Assembly: GCA_016841955.1 (NCBI GenBank)
Contig: JAENYE010000002.1
Span: 189,344 to 253,343 of the forward strand
From: Methanobacteriota archaeon
GTDB lineage: Archaea > Halobacteriota > Methanomicrobia > Methanomicrobiales > Methanoculleaceae
Direction: 5' to 3'
DNA: 64,000 bases
Shown here: positions 33,960-42,022 of the stretch, piece by piece
Layout of the letters: each line of letters begins with the position of its first letter
Position numbering within the stretch: position 1 is the stretch's first letter
The notes under the pieces: model-generated
Database searches by the model: none
What the model was told of the DNA's origin: nothing
What the model saw: the letters and a program-made list of their open reading frames with translations, nothing else
Program-made: the position numbers and the translations under genes

Positions 33960-35549
33960 ATGCAGGAGTCAGAAAAAGTCACCTATGTTTCGCTTGAATC
34001 GGACGAGAGTTTTCACGGTGAGTACGAGGCCGCACTGCTTGAGATCGAGCAGGAGTTCGGGGAGCGCCATCCGATGTACATCGGCGGACGGGAAGTCACC
34101 GCCCCCCGGGAGTTCGAGGCGAGATCCCCTATAGACCCGGGCATCCTGCTCGGGATTTTTCCCGAGGGCGGAGAGGACCATGCCCGGGAGGGTATCGCCG
34201 CGGCGAACGAGGCTTTCTGGGAGTGGAGCCGGCGGGACTGGCGGGAACGGGTCGCGATCGTCAGGAAGACGGCCGACGCAATCGAGGACCGGCTCTTCCC
34301 ACTCGCGGCCCTGCTGACCTGCGAGGCAGGGAAGACCCGCTACGAGGCCCTGGCGGAGGTCGGCGAGGCGGCCGATATGCTCCGGTACTACTGCGGGATC
34401 TACGAGCAGAACAACGGTTACGTCTTCCCCATGCGCTCCCCGGCGCCCGGAGAGGAGTGCCGGAGCGTCATGCGCCCGTACGGGGTCTGGGCGGTCATCT
34501 CCCCGTTCAACTTCCCCATCGCGCTTGCCGCGAGCATGATCACCGGGGCGCTCCTCACCGGGAACACGGTCGTCTTCAAACCGACGAGCAAGACACCGCT
34601 CTCCGGGGCGACCCTCTACCGGCTCTTTGTGGAGAGCGGGGTCCCTCCCGGTGCGCTCAACCTGGTGACCGGGCCCGGGGGCCCCTTCGGCGAGGTCGTG
34701 GTTGCCCACCCGGACGTTGCCGGGATCGCCTTCACCGGGTCGCGGGCTGTGGGGATGTGGCTGCAGCGGCAGGTTGCCGCGGCGCAGCCCTACCACAAGC
34801 CGCTTGTCGCGGAACTGGGGAGCAAGAACCCGACGATCGTCACCGCGAGCGCCGATATCGGGAAAGCCGTCGAGGGCGTGGCCCGGGCGGCCTTCGGCTT
34901 TGCAGGACAGAAGTGCAGCGCCACCTCCCGGGTCTACGTCCATTCTTCGGTTGCAGAAAGGTTCTTGCAGGCGCTCCGTGACCGGGTGGACCGGATGGAG
35001 GTCGGCGACCCCCGGCGGCGGGAGGTCGCGTACGGCCCCCTGATCGACGACGATGCACGGCTGACCTTCCAGAAAGCGGTCGAGGAGGCGATCGGGGACG
35101 GTGGGAGGCTTGTTGCCGGCGGCGAGGTGCTCGGGGACGGGCTCTACGGCCGGGGCGCCTACGTAAGGCCCACGGTCATCGCCGGCCTCGCGCATGACCA
35201 CCGCCTCTTCCGGGAAGAGCTCTTCGTCCCGGTCCTCCCCGTCGGCACCTTCGAAAGCATTGAGGAGGCCCTCACTTTCGCGAATGCGACGGACTACGGC
35301 CTGACGGCCGGGATATTTACAGAAGATCCGGAAGAGATCGGGTACTTCTTCAACCGGATCCGGTTCGGTGTCGTGTACGCCAACCGGCGCGGGGGGGCGA
35401 CGACCGGGGCCTGGCCCGGCGCCCAGCCCTTCGGAGGCTGGAAGGCGAGCGGATCGACGGGCAGGGGTGCCGGGGGGCCGTACTACCTCCTCTCGTTCGT
35501 CCGCGAGCAGGCGCAGACGCGGGTGACGGAGCCGGCGGGCGGAGGATAA
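33960..35549 (+). CDS. Aldehyde dehydrogenase, similar to P5C dehydrogenase
   Basis: 529 residues, in the 515-540 range of 1-pyrroline-5-carboxylate dehydrogenases. FVESGVPPGALNLVTGPGG and IAFTGSRAVG bind NAD; the catalytic pair is Glu285 in AELGSKNP and Cys319 in FAGQKCSATSR; the AGQKCSA form is typical of P5C dehydrogenases. With the preceding class III aminotransferase it would take ornithine through glutamate semialdehyde to glutamate. Succinate-semialdehyde oxidation is the alternative. The first 30 residues and the Gly-rich end are extensions. ATG 33960 is 12 bp after the aminotransferase stop. Confidence 0.85.
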   Translation: MQESEKVTYVSLESDESFHGEYEAALLEIEQEFGERHPMYIGGREVTAPREFEARSPIDPGILLGIFPEGGEDHAREGIAAANEAFWEWSRRDWRERVAIVRKTADAIEDRLFPLAALLTCEAGKTRYEALAEVGEAADMLRYYCGIYEQNNGYVFPMRSPAPGEECRSVMRPYGVWAVISPFNFPIALAASMITGALLTGNTVVFKPTSKTPLSGATLYRLFVESGVPPGALNLVTGPGGPFGEVVVAHPDVAGIAFTGSRAVGMWLQRQVAAAQPYHKPLVAELGSKNPTIVTASADIGKAVEGVARAAFGFAGQKCSATSRVYVHSSVAERFLQALRDRVDRMEVGDPRRREVAYGPLIDDDARLTFQKAVEEAIGDGGRLVAGGEVLGDGLYGRGAYVRPTVIAGLAHDHRLFREELFVPVLPVGTFESIEEALTFANATDYGLTAGIFTEDPEEIGYFFNRIRFGVVYANRRGGATTGAWPGAQPFGGWKASGSTGRGAGGPYYLLSFVREQAQTRVTEPAGGG

Positions 35550-35585
35550 GGACCTCGAAACCCTTCAAGATGCTCATAACCCCCG

Positions 35586-35606
35586 TTCCGGCAGGGACTT
35601 GAGCAC
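35586..35606 (+). repeat. Partial copy of the dispersed hairpin repeat
   Basis: CCGGCAGGGACTTGAGCACC is the left flank and left stem of the repeat family described at 41.5-42 kb, with no right stem. It lies between the dehydrogenase stop and the next gene. Confidence 0.55.
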
Positions 35607-35656
35607 CGCCGATAACTCAATAAGGGTAGAGTAACTTCCTTCTTCAGAGGGATCGC

Positions 35657-36097
35657 ATGGGTGAGCGCAGGAAGGAATCGGTCGTCGAAGTCCTCGTTTC
35701 AAGAATCATCGGGCTCATCATCTTCCTGATCCTGCTCGGCATCCTGAATATCCTCGCCGGCGCCTACGTCCAGACCCCCATCTTCCTCCAGATCGTCGCG
35801 TTCCTCAACGCCAACCTCGTGCTGCTCATCCTGATCTCGGTCATCTTCCTCATCGGCGACCTCTTCGGCGCCCTCGCATTTCCCCTGAACCTGCCGGGCC
35901 CGATCTTCGGCGCCGTCGGTGCCGTATTCCTGGTCATGTTCCTCTTCCGGCTCTTCTCACTCGTCGGCGAGATCACCGGCGTCGAAGTCTTTGCCCTGCT
36001 CGAGAAGACGCTTGCGCTTCCGGTCTACATACTCGTCTTCACCGTCGTGCTCATCGGAGGATACATCGCGCTCTTTGCGGATCCGCCGTCGGGCTGA
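35657..36097 (+). CDS. Four-helix membrane protein, unknown function
   Basis: 146 residues. After a charged start (MGERRKESVVEV) come four hydrophobic helices: about 14-36, 48-75, 80-105 and 118-140. Phe/Leu/Ile-rich with no polar motif to suggest transport or catalysis. I do not recognise the family. It is convergent with the small gene ending at 36111. A short gene of its own, with an AT-rich stretch (CAATAAGGG) upstream that might hold a promoter. Confidence 0.75.
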   Translation: MGERRKESVVEVLVSRIIGLIIFLILLGILNILAGAYVQTPIFLQIVAFLNANLVLLILISVIFLIGDLFGALAFPLNLPGPIFGAVGAVFLVMFLFRLFSLVGEITGVEVFALLEKTLALPVYILVFTVVLIGGYIALFADPPSG

Positions 36098-36110
36098 GCG
36101 TGAGCGGGGA

Positions 36111-36395
36111 CTACTCGAACCCTTCCGTCTCCTCGAACGTCTTCACCTCGCAGTCCTGCAAACTGCCGGTCTTCGGGTCCACGTGAACCACCACAAAGAG
36201 TTCGTGCTCGCGGCTCTCCCAGAGGGCAAGGGCGGGTTTGTCCTCCTTCGCCCGGAACCCGAGACCCTCGAGACCCTTCCGGATCCCGTCGTAGGTGGCG
36301 TTTGAGACAATCAACTCCCGGACACGGGCCTTCATGGCCTCCTGCTCCTTCCGGTCAATCCCAATTCGTTCGCGCATGCGAGAACCATACCGCAT
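36111..36395 (-). CDS. Small hypothetical protein, paralogue of the next gene
   Basis: 94 residues, charged, one domain: ARVRELIVSNATYDGIRKGL, then LGFRAKEDKPALALW and ELFVVVHVDP. The neighbour at 36467-36751 shows the same plan (LI-S-x-Y-x-IR-x-L-x-L-x-F ... W ... FV), so the pair arose by tandem duplication. Family unknown; the pattern helix-strand-strand may be a small alpha/beta fold. The first ATG at 36395 or the second at 36377 are both possible starts. Confidence 0.65.
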   Translation of the reverse strand: MRYGSRMRERIGIDRKEQEAMKARVRELIVSNATYDGIRKGLEGLGFRAKEDKPALALWESREHELFVVVHVDPKTGSLQDCEVKTFEETEGFE

Positions 36396-36466
36396 ACGCC
36401 CTCATAAACCTGACCCGGCAGGGATGGTTGAGAAGAGGACCAGTCGCGGACAGGGGGAAAAAACCG

Positions 36467-36751
36467 TTACCGGGCATTGTATCCGGCAGATTCCCCCTCA
36501 CGGCATTCCAGGTCTTCGTAGGTTGCCACCCTGTACCCCGCATACCCGCCCCCGAGGTTTATCTGGAGCAGGACGAAGATCCTGAGGTCGGGATGCACCC
36601 AGATCGCGACATCGGCATCATCCTGCTCCGGTATGAAGTTCAACGACCGGAGTACTTCCCTGATATCGGCATAGTCGGGCGTCGACTGGATCATCTCCTC
36701 GATCTCCACCATCACAGCCCGCTGCTGCAGGGTCTCGATCTCTCCAAGCAT
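36467..36751 (-). CDS. Small hypothetical protein, paralogue of the preceding gene
   Basis: 94 residues from ATG 36751, which has GGGGGTGG 1-8 nt before; the longer frame to 36952 lacks matching signals. Sequence: EEMIQSTPDYADIREVLRSL, NFIPEQDDADVAIW, RIFVLLQIN, and a C-terminus EDLECREGESAGYNAR. Aligns by eye with the protein at 36111-36395 (shared positions include S, Y, IR, L, F, D, W, FV). Function unknown. It is divergent from the FHA/kinase/channel operon, whose first gene starts about 210 bp away. Confidence 0.68.
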   Translation of the reverse strand: MLGEIETLQQRAVMVEIEEMIQSTPDYADIREVLRSLNFIPEQDDADVAIWVHPDLRIFVLLQINLGGGYAGYRVATYEDLECREGESAGYNAR

Positions 36752-36960
36752 GCCACCCCCGATCGGTCCCCTCGTATAAAACATGATCCGGGGCCGGATC
36801 CGGATAACAACCGCGTATTCTACGGTGCCGCCCCGGAGCAACGGTCCGGGCGTTACGGTCCGTATAGTCGTGCAGGCGTGGTGGGCCGTTCGGTGACGTG
36901 CACAACCTTCATCAGAGACCTCGTGAAAACATACTGCAACGGAGTCCCGCACGAAAGCCT

Positions 36961-37761
36961 ATGACAGACAACGATGACTCAAGGACGCTGATCCTCGATA
37001 TAGACACAGACGATCTGCATGAACTCTCCGAATACCTGGACGTGCTGAGCAGCAGCACACGCTTAAAGATCCTGAAGGTCATCGAACGAAGGCCAAAAGA
37101 CGTCCGGCAGATCTCGTCCGAGATCGAGACGAGTTACGAGAACACAAAAAAGCACCTCGACAAGCTGCTGAGCATCGGGGTCGTCCGCAAAGAGGCCGGT
37201 CTCTCGCGCCCGACCGCAAAAGGGATTCACCCGGTCTGGAAATACTCGCTCGTGCCCGGGGGCCTCGAAGCGATCACGAGGAGCCTCGGGCTCTTTTCGA
37301 ACCTGAAACTGACGCTCACGGATGCCGTGCTCGCAAAGAAACTCGCCGGTGTTCGGGAGACGCTCTCGGGAGAGTTCGCCGGGCAACCCCCGGTCGTCAT
37401 CCTCCTCGGCGGGGCGGAGGACGGCAGGGTCTTCCCGCTCGGGCACGGCAGCATCGCCATAGGGCGGGCGCACCCGGACGCACCCGGCCTCTCCGGGCAG
37501 GAGATCGTCCTCGGCGAGGAGTACGCGGCGGTCACCCGTGTCTCGAAACCGCACGCCCGGCTCACCCGCCGCCGGGACGGTGCCTGGCTCGTTGAGGACG
37601 GCGGCAGCACGGGCGGCACCTTCGTGAACGGCACGCCGCTTGACCGGGTCACGCGGCGGGAGCTCCACGACGGGGATCTCATCGAACTCGCGAAGGGCGC
37701 GCGGGGAGCAACCCTCGTCTTCGTTGTTCCCGGGGGGGTGCCGGTGCCGGATGCTGCCTGA
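36961..37761 (+). CDS. Winged-helix protein with FHA domain
   Basis: 266 residues. Residues about 22-85 form an ArsR-like winged helix (VLSSSTRLKILKVIERRPKD, QISSEIETSYENTKKHLDKL). Residues about 140-250 are a forkhead-associated domain: IAIGRAHPD (Gly-Arg), SKPHARLTRRRDGAWLVED (the conserved Ser-x-x-His), GSTGGTFVNGTPL and HDGDLIELA. FHA domains bind phosphothreonine, so this may be a transcription factor that answers kinase signals. Its last 11 bases overlap the start of the Ser/Thr kinase gene. ATG 36961 is the start that gives the wHTH at the usual place. Confidence 0.9.
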   Translation: MTDNDDSRTLILDIDTDDLHELSEYLDVLSSSTRLKILKVIERRPKDVRQISSEIETSYENTKKHLDKLLSIGVVRKEAGLSRPTAKGIHPVWKYSLVPGGLEAITRSLGLFSNLKLTLTDAVLAKKLAGVRETLSGEFAGQPPVVILLGGAEDGRVFPLGHGSIAIGRAHPDAPGLSGQEIVLGEEYAAVTRVSKPHARLTRRRDGAWLVEDGGSTGGTFVNGTPLDRVTRRELHDGDLIELAKGARGATLVFVVPGGVPVPDAA

Positions 37762-39118
37762 ACGGGCCGGACGGACGGCCGTCCTGCTCCTGATCTCTGC
37801 CCTGCTCCTCGCCGTCGTCTTTCCCGCCGTCTCGGGCGCGGGAGGACCGCCGGAGCACTCCAGCGCCTCCGCCCAGGGCATCGAGGCTGCCGTCAAGACA
37901 CCGGACGACGATAAGAGCACCCCTCCCGGCCAGAACAACGGCAAGGCCAGGGATACACCGGAAGAGACGCCCACCCCACTCCCCTCGCCCGAAGAGACCG
38001 TCACGCCTGCCGACACCCCGGGAGAAGAGCAGACAGAGGCGACGCCGGAGGCGACGGAAACCGTGACGGCCGGTGATACGCCCGAAGAAAACAGTCGGAC
38101 GGTCACAGATCCGTTCCCCTGGGCAGGGGCTGCCCTGGCCCTCATCCTGCTCGCCGGCGCCTTCGTTCTCGGTATCCGGTACCTGGGGATACCGGGGGAA
38201 GCGGCTACCGGGAGCGAAGCACCGGCGGGCACGACAACCCTCTCCGATGCATACCGGACCGTGCTCTCCCACCCGGCGGGGTTCCCGCCCGAACTTGCAG
38301 AGCGGTACGAACGGGTCGCCTTCGTCGGGAGAGGCGGGCTCGGGCAGGTCTTCTCGGCGGTCAGGCGTGACGACGGCCGGACGGTGGCGGTGAAGATCCC
38401 GGTCACCTACGACGAGGCGACCGGAAAAACCTTCATGAAGGAGATGCGGTTCTGGGAAGACCTCACCCACAAAAATATCGTGGCGGTCTACTCGGTCAAC
38501 ATCCTCCCGGTACCGTTCGTCGAGATGGAGTTTCTGCCCCGGACCCTGGAGCAACTGGAAAAACCCGTCCCTGTGGAGACCGCCGCCCGCATCGTTGCAG
38601 GCATCGCCGCCGGGCTTGCCTACGCCCACGAGAGAGGCGTGATCCACCGGGATATCAAGCCCAGAAACATCCTTCTCGCCGACGACCTGACCCCGAAGAT
38701 CACCGACTGGGGCATGAGCACGACGCTGGCGGCGAGCCGGGATACCAGCGTCGCCGGGTTCACCCTCGCGTATGCGGCCCCGGAGCAGATCGCCCCGGAG
38801 CGGTTCGGCAGGACCGACGCACGGACCGACATCTACCAGCTCGGCGCCGTCTTCTACGAACTGGCGACGGGAAAGGCTCCCAATGCCCGCGAAAGCCTCG
38901 CCGGATTTGCCGGGGCAACCCTCGACGAGCAGCCGGTCCCCCCCGGAGAGATCAACCCGGACTTCGCAAGACTCGACCCGATCATCCTGCGGTGTCTCGC
39001 AAAGGACCCTGCCGACCGTTACCAATCCGCCGGAGAGGTGCTCGATGCGATCGAAACCGTGATGGGGGTAGCCGGCGACACGACGCCGACCGGACCCGCG
39101 GGGGAGGAGAGAACTTGA
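37751..39118 (+). CDS. Transmembrane serine/threonine protein kinase
   Basis: 455 residues. Signal peptide or first helix at 7-30, a Thr/Pro/Glu-rich linker (about 35-118), one TM helix (WAGAALALILLAGAFVLGI, about 121-139), then a kinase domain (about 190-450): GRGGLGQVFSAVRR, VAVKIP (Lys), MKEMRFWEDLTHKN (Glu), HRDIKPRNIL, ITDWGMS (DWG for DFG), AYAAPEQIAP and DIYQLG. All catalytic residues are there; DWG is a known tolerated variant. The linker would be outside, so the kinase may sense the envelope or wall. It overlaps the FHA gene by 11 bases and the channel gene by 4. Confidence 0.92.
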   Translation: MLPERAGRTAVLLLISALLLAVVFPAVSGAGGPPEHSSASAQGIEAAVKTPDDDKSTPPGQNNGKARDTPEETPTPLPSPEETVTPADTPGEEQTEATPEATETVTAGDTPEENSRTVTDPFPWAGAALALILLAGAFVLGIRYLGIPGEAATGSEAPAGTTTLSDAYRTVLSHPAGFPPELAERYERVAFVGRGGLGQVFSAVRRDDGRTVAVKIPVTYDEATGKTFMKEMRFWEDLTHKNIVAVYSVNILPVPFVEMEFLPRTLEQLEKPVPVETAARIVAGIAAGLAYAHERGVIHRDIKPRNILLADDLTPKITDWGMSTTLAASRDTSVAGFTLAYAAPEQIAPERFGRTDARTDIYQLGAVFYELATGKAPNARESLAGFAGATLDEQPVPPGEINPDFARLDPIILRCLAKDPADRYQSAGEVLDAIETVMGVAGDTTPTGPAGEERT

Positions 39119-39795
39119 AGGGCCTTCTCGCCCGGTACCTCGCCCGTGCCAGGGCCATGCAGTTCCACTACCTGCTCGCATCGCTCATCCTCCTGCTCGC
39201 CATCTACCCCTACGTGAGTGCGGGCCCAACCGGGCCGATAGCCCTGAAAGTGCTCTCGTCCTTCGTCCTGATCACCGGGGTCTACGCCGTGAGCTACCGG
39301 CAGCGGCAGGTCGTGATCGCCGTCCTCCTCGCAGTCCCCGCCTTCGGTCTCGGCTGGCTCTACGTCATCACCGGGAATCCCGCACTCGGCAGCGCCGAGA
39401 GCATATTCACGCTCCTCTTCTACGCCTTCACCGCGCTTGTCGGACTCTCGCGGGTGCTCGGGGCACGCCAGATCACCACCGACACCATCTACGGGGCGGT
39501 CTCCGTCTACCTCCTCATGGGCCTCACCTGGGCGACCGCCTACGGCCTCGTCGAGAGCATCAATCCCGGATCGTTCTTCAGCAGCCACACGGACGGCGCC
39601 TTCACCTTTCCCACGTTCATCTACTACAGTTTCGTCACCATTGCGACCCTCGGCTACGGCGACATCACGCCGGTCACCGACCAGGCCCGGTCGCTCGCCG
39701 TGCTCGAGACCGTGAGCGGGACCCTCTATATCGCCGTCCTGATCGCCCGCCTGGTGGCGGCGGCCGGGTGGATGCCGAAGACCGGCCGGGAGTGA
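39115..39795 (+). CDS. Six-helix potassium-type ion channel (Ion_trans_2)
   Basis: 226 residues from a TTG start at 39115, which overlaps the kinase stop (TTGA) and has GGAGGAGAG 5 nt before. Six hydrophobic helices flank a pore loop; FVTIATLGYGDITPVTD carries TLGYGD, a potassium selectivity filter variant of TVGYGD. There is no charged S4-like helix, so it is probably not voltage gated, and no C-terminal RCK domain, so another signal must gate it. Its place right behind a kinase gene suggests control by phosphorylation (inference). Confidence 0.9.
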   Translation: MKGLLARYLARARAMQFHYLLASLILLLAIYPYVSAGPTGPIALKVLSSFVLITGVYAVSYRQRQVVIAVLLAVPAFGLGWLYVITGNPALGSAESIFTLLFYAFTALVGLSRVLGARQITTDTIYGAVSVYLLMGLTWATAYGLVESINPGSFFSSHTDGAFTFPTFIYYSFVTIATLGYGDITPVTDQARSLAVLETVSGTLYIAVLIARLVAAAGWMPKTGRE

Positions 39796-39878
39796 GGCGG
39801 TCCGGAAAACGAGATAAAAACACTCTTTTTCATAATTCCTCCGGTTAAAACTACGAAAATTCTCGTTGTTAAAGCAAG

Positions 39879-39892
39879 ATATTTATTTTCGC
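39879..39892 (+). promoter_or_regulatory. TATA box for the SIMPL gene
   Basis: GATATTTATTTTCG centred about 30 nt before the ATG at 39917, so the leader is only a few bases. Confidence 0.5.
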
Positions 39893-39916
39893 CAAATAAA
39901 GTGATGGTTGATACCT

Positions 39917-40654
39917 ATGCGAGGAAAAGCAGCACTTCTGGGGATCGCCCTGATGGTCCTCTGCGCCGCGGTGATCGGCAACGTCACCGCACAGTTGCCG
40001 GAGGAATCCACAGATAAACTGATCTACGTATCCGGCACCGGCAAAGTGACGACAACGCCCGACCAGGCCGTCATCGTCTTCGCGGTCGAGACCGAGAACA
40101 CCGATGTTAAGACAGCACAGCAGCAGAACGCCCAGAGAATGGACGCCGTGGTCAACGCCCTGAAGAATGCCGGCATCCCGGAGAAGGACATCAGGACCGC
40201 CGGCTACAACATCATCCCGGTGACCGAGAACGACGATAGGCCCCTGACGACCTCCACCGTCAAGTTCTACCGGGTGATCAACACCCTCGAGGTCACGTTA
40301 AACGACGTGAACCGCGCCGGGGAGATCGTCGATCTCGCAGTCGAAAACGGCGCAAACCGGGTCGACCGGTTCTCGTTCACCTTGAGCGACGCAAAGCAGC
40401 AGGAGTTCCGGTCGGAGGCCCTGACCGCCGCGGTAGCGCAGGCACGGGGCGACGCAGACGCGGTTGCTGCAGCCATAGGTAAGACCATCATCGACGTCAA
40501 GGAAGTCAACGTCGGGAACAACTACGTGCCCATGGTTTACGACAACCGCTACACGGGCATGGAGAAGGCGATGGGCGCTGCCGTCCCGACCCCGCTCGAG
40601 GCCGGCGAGATCGACGTGACCGCCACCGTCTCGATCACCTACGTCATCTCATAA
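39917..40654 (+). CDS. Exported SIMPL domain protein (DUF541)
   Basis: 245 residues. Signal peptide (ALLGIALMVLCAAVIGNVTA, ends near 25). IYVSGTGKVTTTPDQAVIVF (about 36-55) is the opening of SIMPL domains, and DAKQQEFRSEALTAAVAQARGDADAVAAAIGK the conserved helix. SIMPL proteins such as YggE are linked with envelope and oxidative stress; the molecular function is unknown. ATG 39917 chosen over TTG 39908 by position of the signal peptide. Own TATA box upstream; not part of the kinase operon as far as visible. Confidence 0.9.
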   Translation: MRGKAALLGIALMVLCAAVIGNVTAQLPEESTDKLIYVSGTGKVTTTPDQAVIVFAVETENTDVKTAQQQNAQRMDAVVNALKNAGIPEKDIRTAGYNIIPVTENDDRPLTTSTVKFYRVINTLEVTLNDVNRAGEIVDLAVENGANRVDRFSFTLSDAKQQEFRSEALTAAVAQARGDADAVAAAIGKTIIDVKEVNVGNNYVPMVYDNRYTGMEKAMGAAVPTPLEAGEIDVTATVSITYVIS

Positions 40655-40788
40655 CCCCTTCTCCCGCCCCTCTTTTTCGTCTGCAGTTCCGGGGTGCTCC
40701 GAACCCCGGACCATTCACCCTCCGGCCTGCCTTATCAGGAAGTATAATCTTCGGGGAGGAGAGACCGAAAGACTGGAGCCTGCTTTTC

Positions 40789-41451
40789 ATGCTCACCATC
40801 ACCGAAGTCTACAACAACGTCCCCTGCCGGGAGGGGCTCACGGCGGACTGGGGGTTCTCCTGCCTGCTTCATGAGGCGGGGCTGCTCTTTGACACCGGAG
40901 AACGCGGCGATGTCCTTCTCGCAAACATGCAGGCGCTCGGCATCGATCCTGCAGGTATCCGGTACCTCGTGTTATCCCACGACCACCACGACCATATCGG
41001 CGGCCTCGCGGCGGTCCTGGCCCGAAATCCTTCGATGGAAGTCTTCGTCCACGACGCCTTCTCCACGCGGACGCTCGGGCTGATCCGGGAGTACACCGAA
41101 CCCCGGATCATCGGCGAGTGGACGGAGATCGCGGACGGCATCGCCGTGACCGGCCCCCTCGGGACCGATATCCGGGAGCAGTCGCTCGCGGTCACCGTGC
41201 CGGACGGCTACCTGGTCGTCACCGGGTGCGCGCACCCCCACATCGGCCGGATCATCGACCGTGTCTCGCAGGAAGGGTCTGTTTGGGGAGTGCTCGGCGG
41301 GCTGCACACCGTCACCGGCGAGGATATCGACGCCCTTGCCGGGGTGGCGTACCTTTCGGCATCGCACTGCACCGATAAGATCGCAGAACTGCAGGAGCGG
41401 TATCCGGAGTCTTTCCGCCCAGGAGGTGTCGGGAAGGTGCACCGGGTCTGA
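40789..41451 (+). CDS. MBL-fold metallo-hydrolase of the COG1237 type
   Basis: 220 residues. LLFDTGERGDVLLANMQALG then SHDHHDHIGGL (zinc motif HxHxDH), VTGCAHPHIGRIID and LGGLHTVT are the conserved marks of the COG1237 group, one member of which (MJ0888-like) makes a pterin precursor of methanopterin; others have different roles, so the reaction is inferred at best. Length is shorter than the usual 250-280. ATG 40789 after ATTTTCATG-like context; the ribosome site is weak. Followed by the repeat field. Confidence 0.82.
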   Translation: MLTITEVYNNVPCREGLTADWGFSCLLHEAGLLFDTGERGDVLLANMQALGIDPAGIRYLVLSHDHHDHIGGLAAVLARNPSMEVFVHDAFSTRTLGLIREYTEPRIIGEWTEIADGIAVTGPLGTDIREQSLAVTVPDGYLVVTGCAHPHIGRIIDRVSQEGSVWGVLGGLHTVTGEDIDALAGVAYLSASHCTDKIAELQERYPESFRPGGVGKVHRV

Positions 41452-41514
41452 AAAAGGGGCGCGTTGGAACCCTGTTCGGGTCTTCGGGCTCGTAATTGAG
41501 GGGGCTGTGACTGC

Positions 41515-41548
41515 CCGGAGTTCGAGCACCGGAGGTGCGAGGTGCGAC
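41515..41548 (+). repeat. Dispersed hairpin repeat, copy with GCACC/GGTGC stem
   Basis: CCGGAGTTCGA-GCACC-GGA-GGTGC-GAGGTGCGA. The stem bases are 41526-41530 and 41534-41538. Left flank CCGGAG-TTCGA and right flank GAGGTGCGA are shared with the other copies. Confidence 0.85.
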
Positions 41549-41559
41549 GGTTCATAGAA

Positions 41560-41597
41560 CCGGAACACGAGAAGCCGTTAGGCTTCGAGGTGCGATG
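41560..41597 (+). repeat. Dispersed hairpin repeat, copy with GAAGCC/GGCTTC stem
   Basis: CCGGAACACGA-GAAGCC-GTTA-GGCTTC-GAGGTGCGA. Stem at 41571-41576 and 41581-41586; same flanks as the preceding copy but an unrelated, still paired stem. Confidence 0.85.
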
Positions 41598-41606
41598 GAC
41601 GGAACG

Positions 41607-41644
41607 CCCGGAGCACGAGAAGGCTGAAGGCCTTCGTTGTGCGG
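41607..41644 (+). repeat. Dispersed hairpin repeat, copy with GAAGGC/GCCTTC stem
   Basis: CCGGAGCACGA-GAAGGC, loop TGAAG, GCCTTC-GTTGTGCGG. Stem at 41619-41624 and 41630-41635. Confidence 0.8.
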
Positions 41645-41713
41645 CAAGCAGAGTGATCAAAGCAAGGAAAATATCACGGTGCAGTGGACCGTGGTAGCAT
41701 CGCCACGCACTGC

Positions 41714-41733
41714 CCCCGCCCCAAGGGGCGGGG
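41714..41733. other. Perfect 9-bp GC hairpin
   Basis: CCCCGCCCC-AA-GGGGCGGGG. A 2-base loop makes an RNA hairpin with this exact loop strained, so it may instead act as a DNA cruciform or reflect a repeat end. Confidence 0.75.
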
Positions 41734-41750
41734 AGCGACTGCCGGAACGG

Positions 41751-41781
41751 CAGGAGTTTGAGAAGACCAGAGGTCTTCGAG
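41751..41781 (+). repeat. Dispersed hairpin repeat, copy with GAAGACC/GGTCTTC stem
   Basis: CAGGAGTTTGA-GAAGACC-AGA-GGTCTTC-GAGT. Stem at 41762-41768 and 41772-41778, the same stem as the fourth unit of the 17.4 kb array, in the opposite orientation there. Confidence 0.85.
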
Positions 41782-41817
41782 TGGGGGTTATGGGAGTCCC
41801 ATTATAAGGGAGAGACA

Positions 41818-41847
41818 GGGGAGGGGGGGGAATACTCCCCCCTCCCC
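41818..41847. terminator. 11-bp G/C-rich perfect hairpin
   Basis: GGGGAGGGGGG at 41818-41828 pairs with CCCCCCTCCCC at 41837-41847, loop of 8. Strong enough to stop or pause transcription; the purine strand could also form a G-quadruplex. No U-run follows. Confidence 0.55.
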
Positions 41848-41966
41848 GTCAGCCCCTCCCCCAGGGGCGATATCCCCTCGGAATTCGCGTCTGGGACGCA
41901 ATCCAAAGTCACGCGTGAGCACCGCAGGCGAGAATCGCAACGGTTCGTGAGTGCGACTGGCGTCCC

Positions 41967-41988
41967 GGCAGGAGCTTGAGCACCGAAG
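41967..41988 (+). repeat. Partial copy of the dispersed hairpin repeat
   Basis: GGCAGGAGCTTGA-GCACC-GAAG, without a matching right stem, preceded by GCGACTGGCGTCCC as between units of the 17.3 kb array. Confidence 0.6.
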
Positions 41989-42022
41989 AACGACGTTCCG
42001 ACAGGAACGACGCTCCGCAGGA

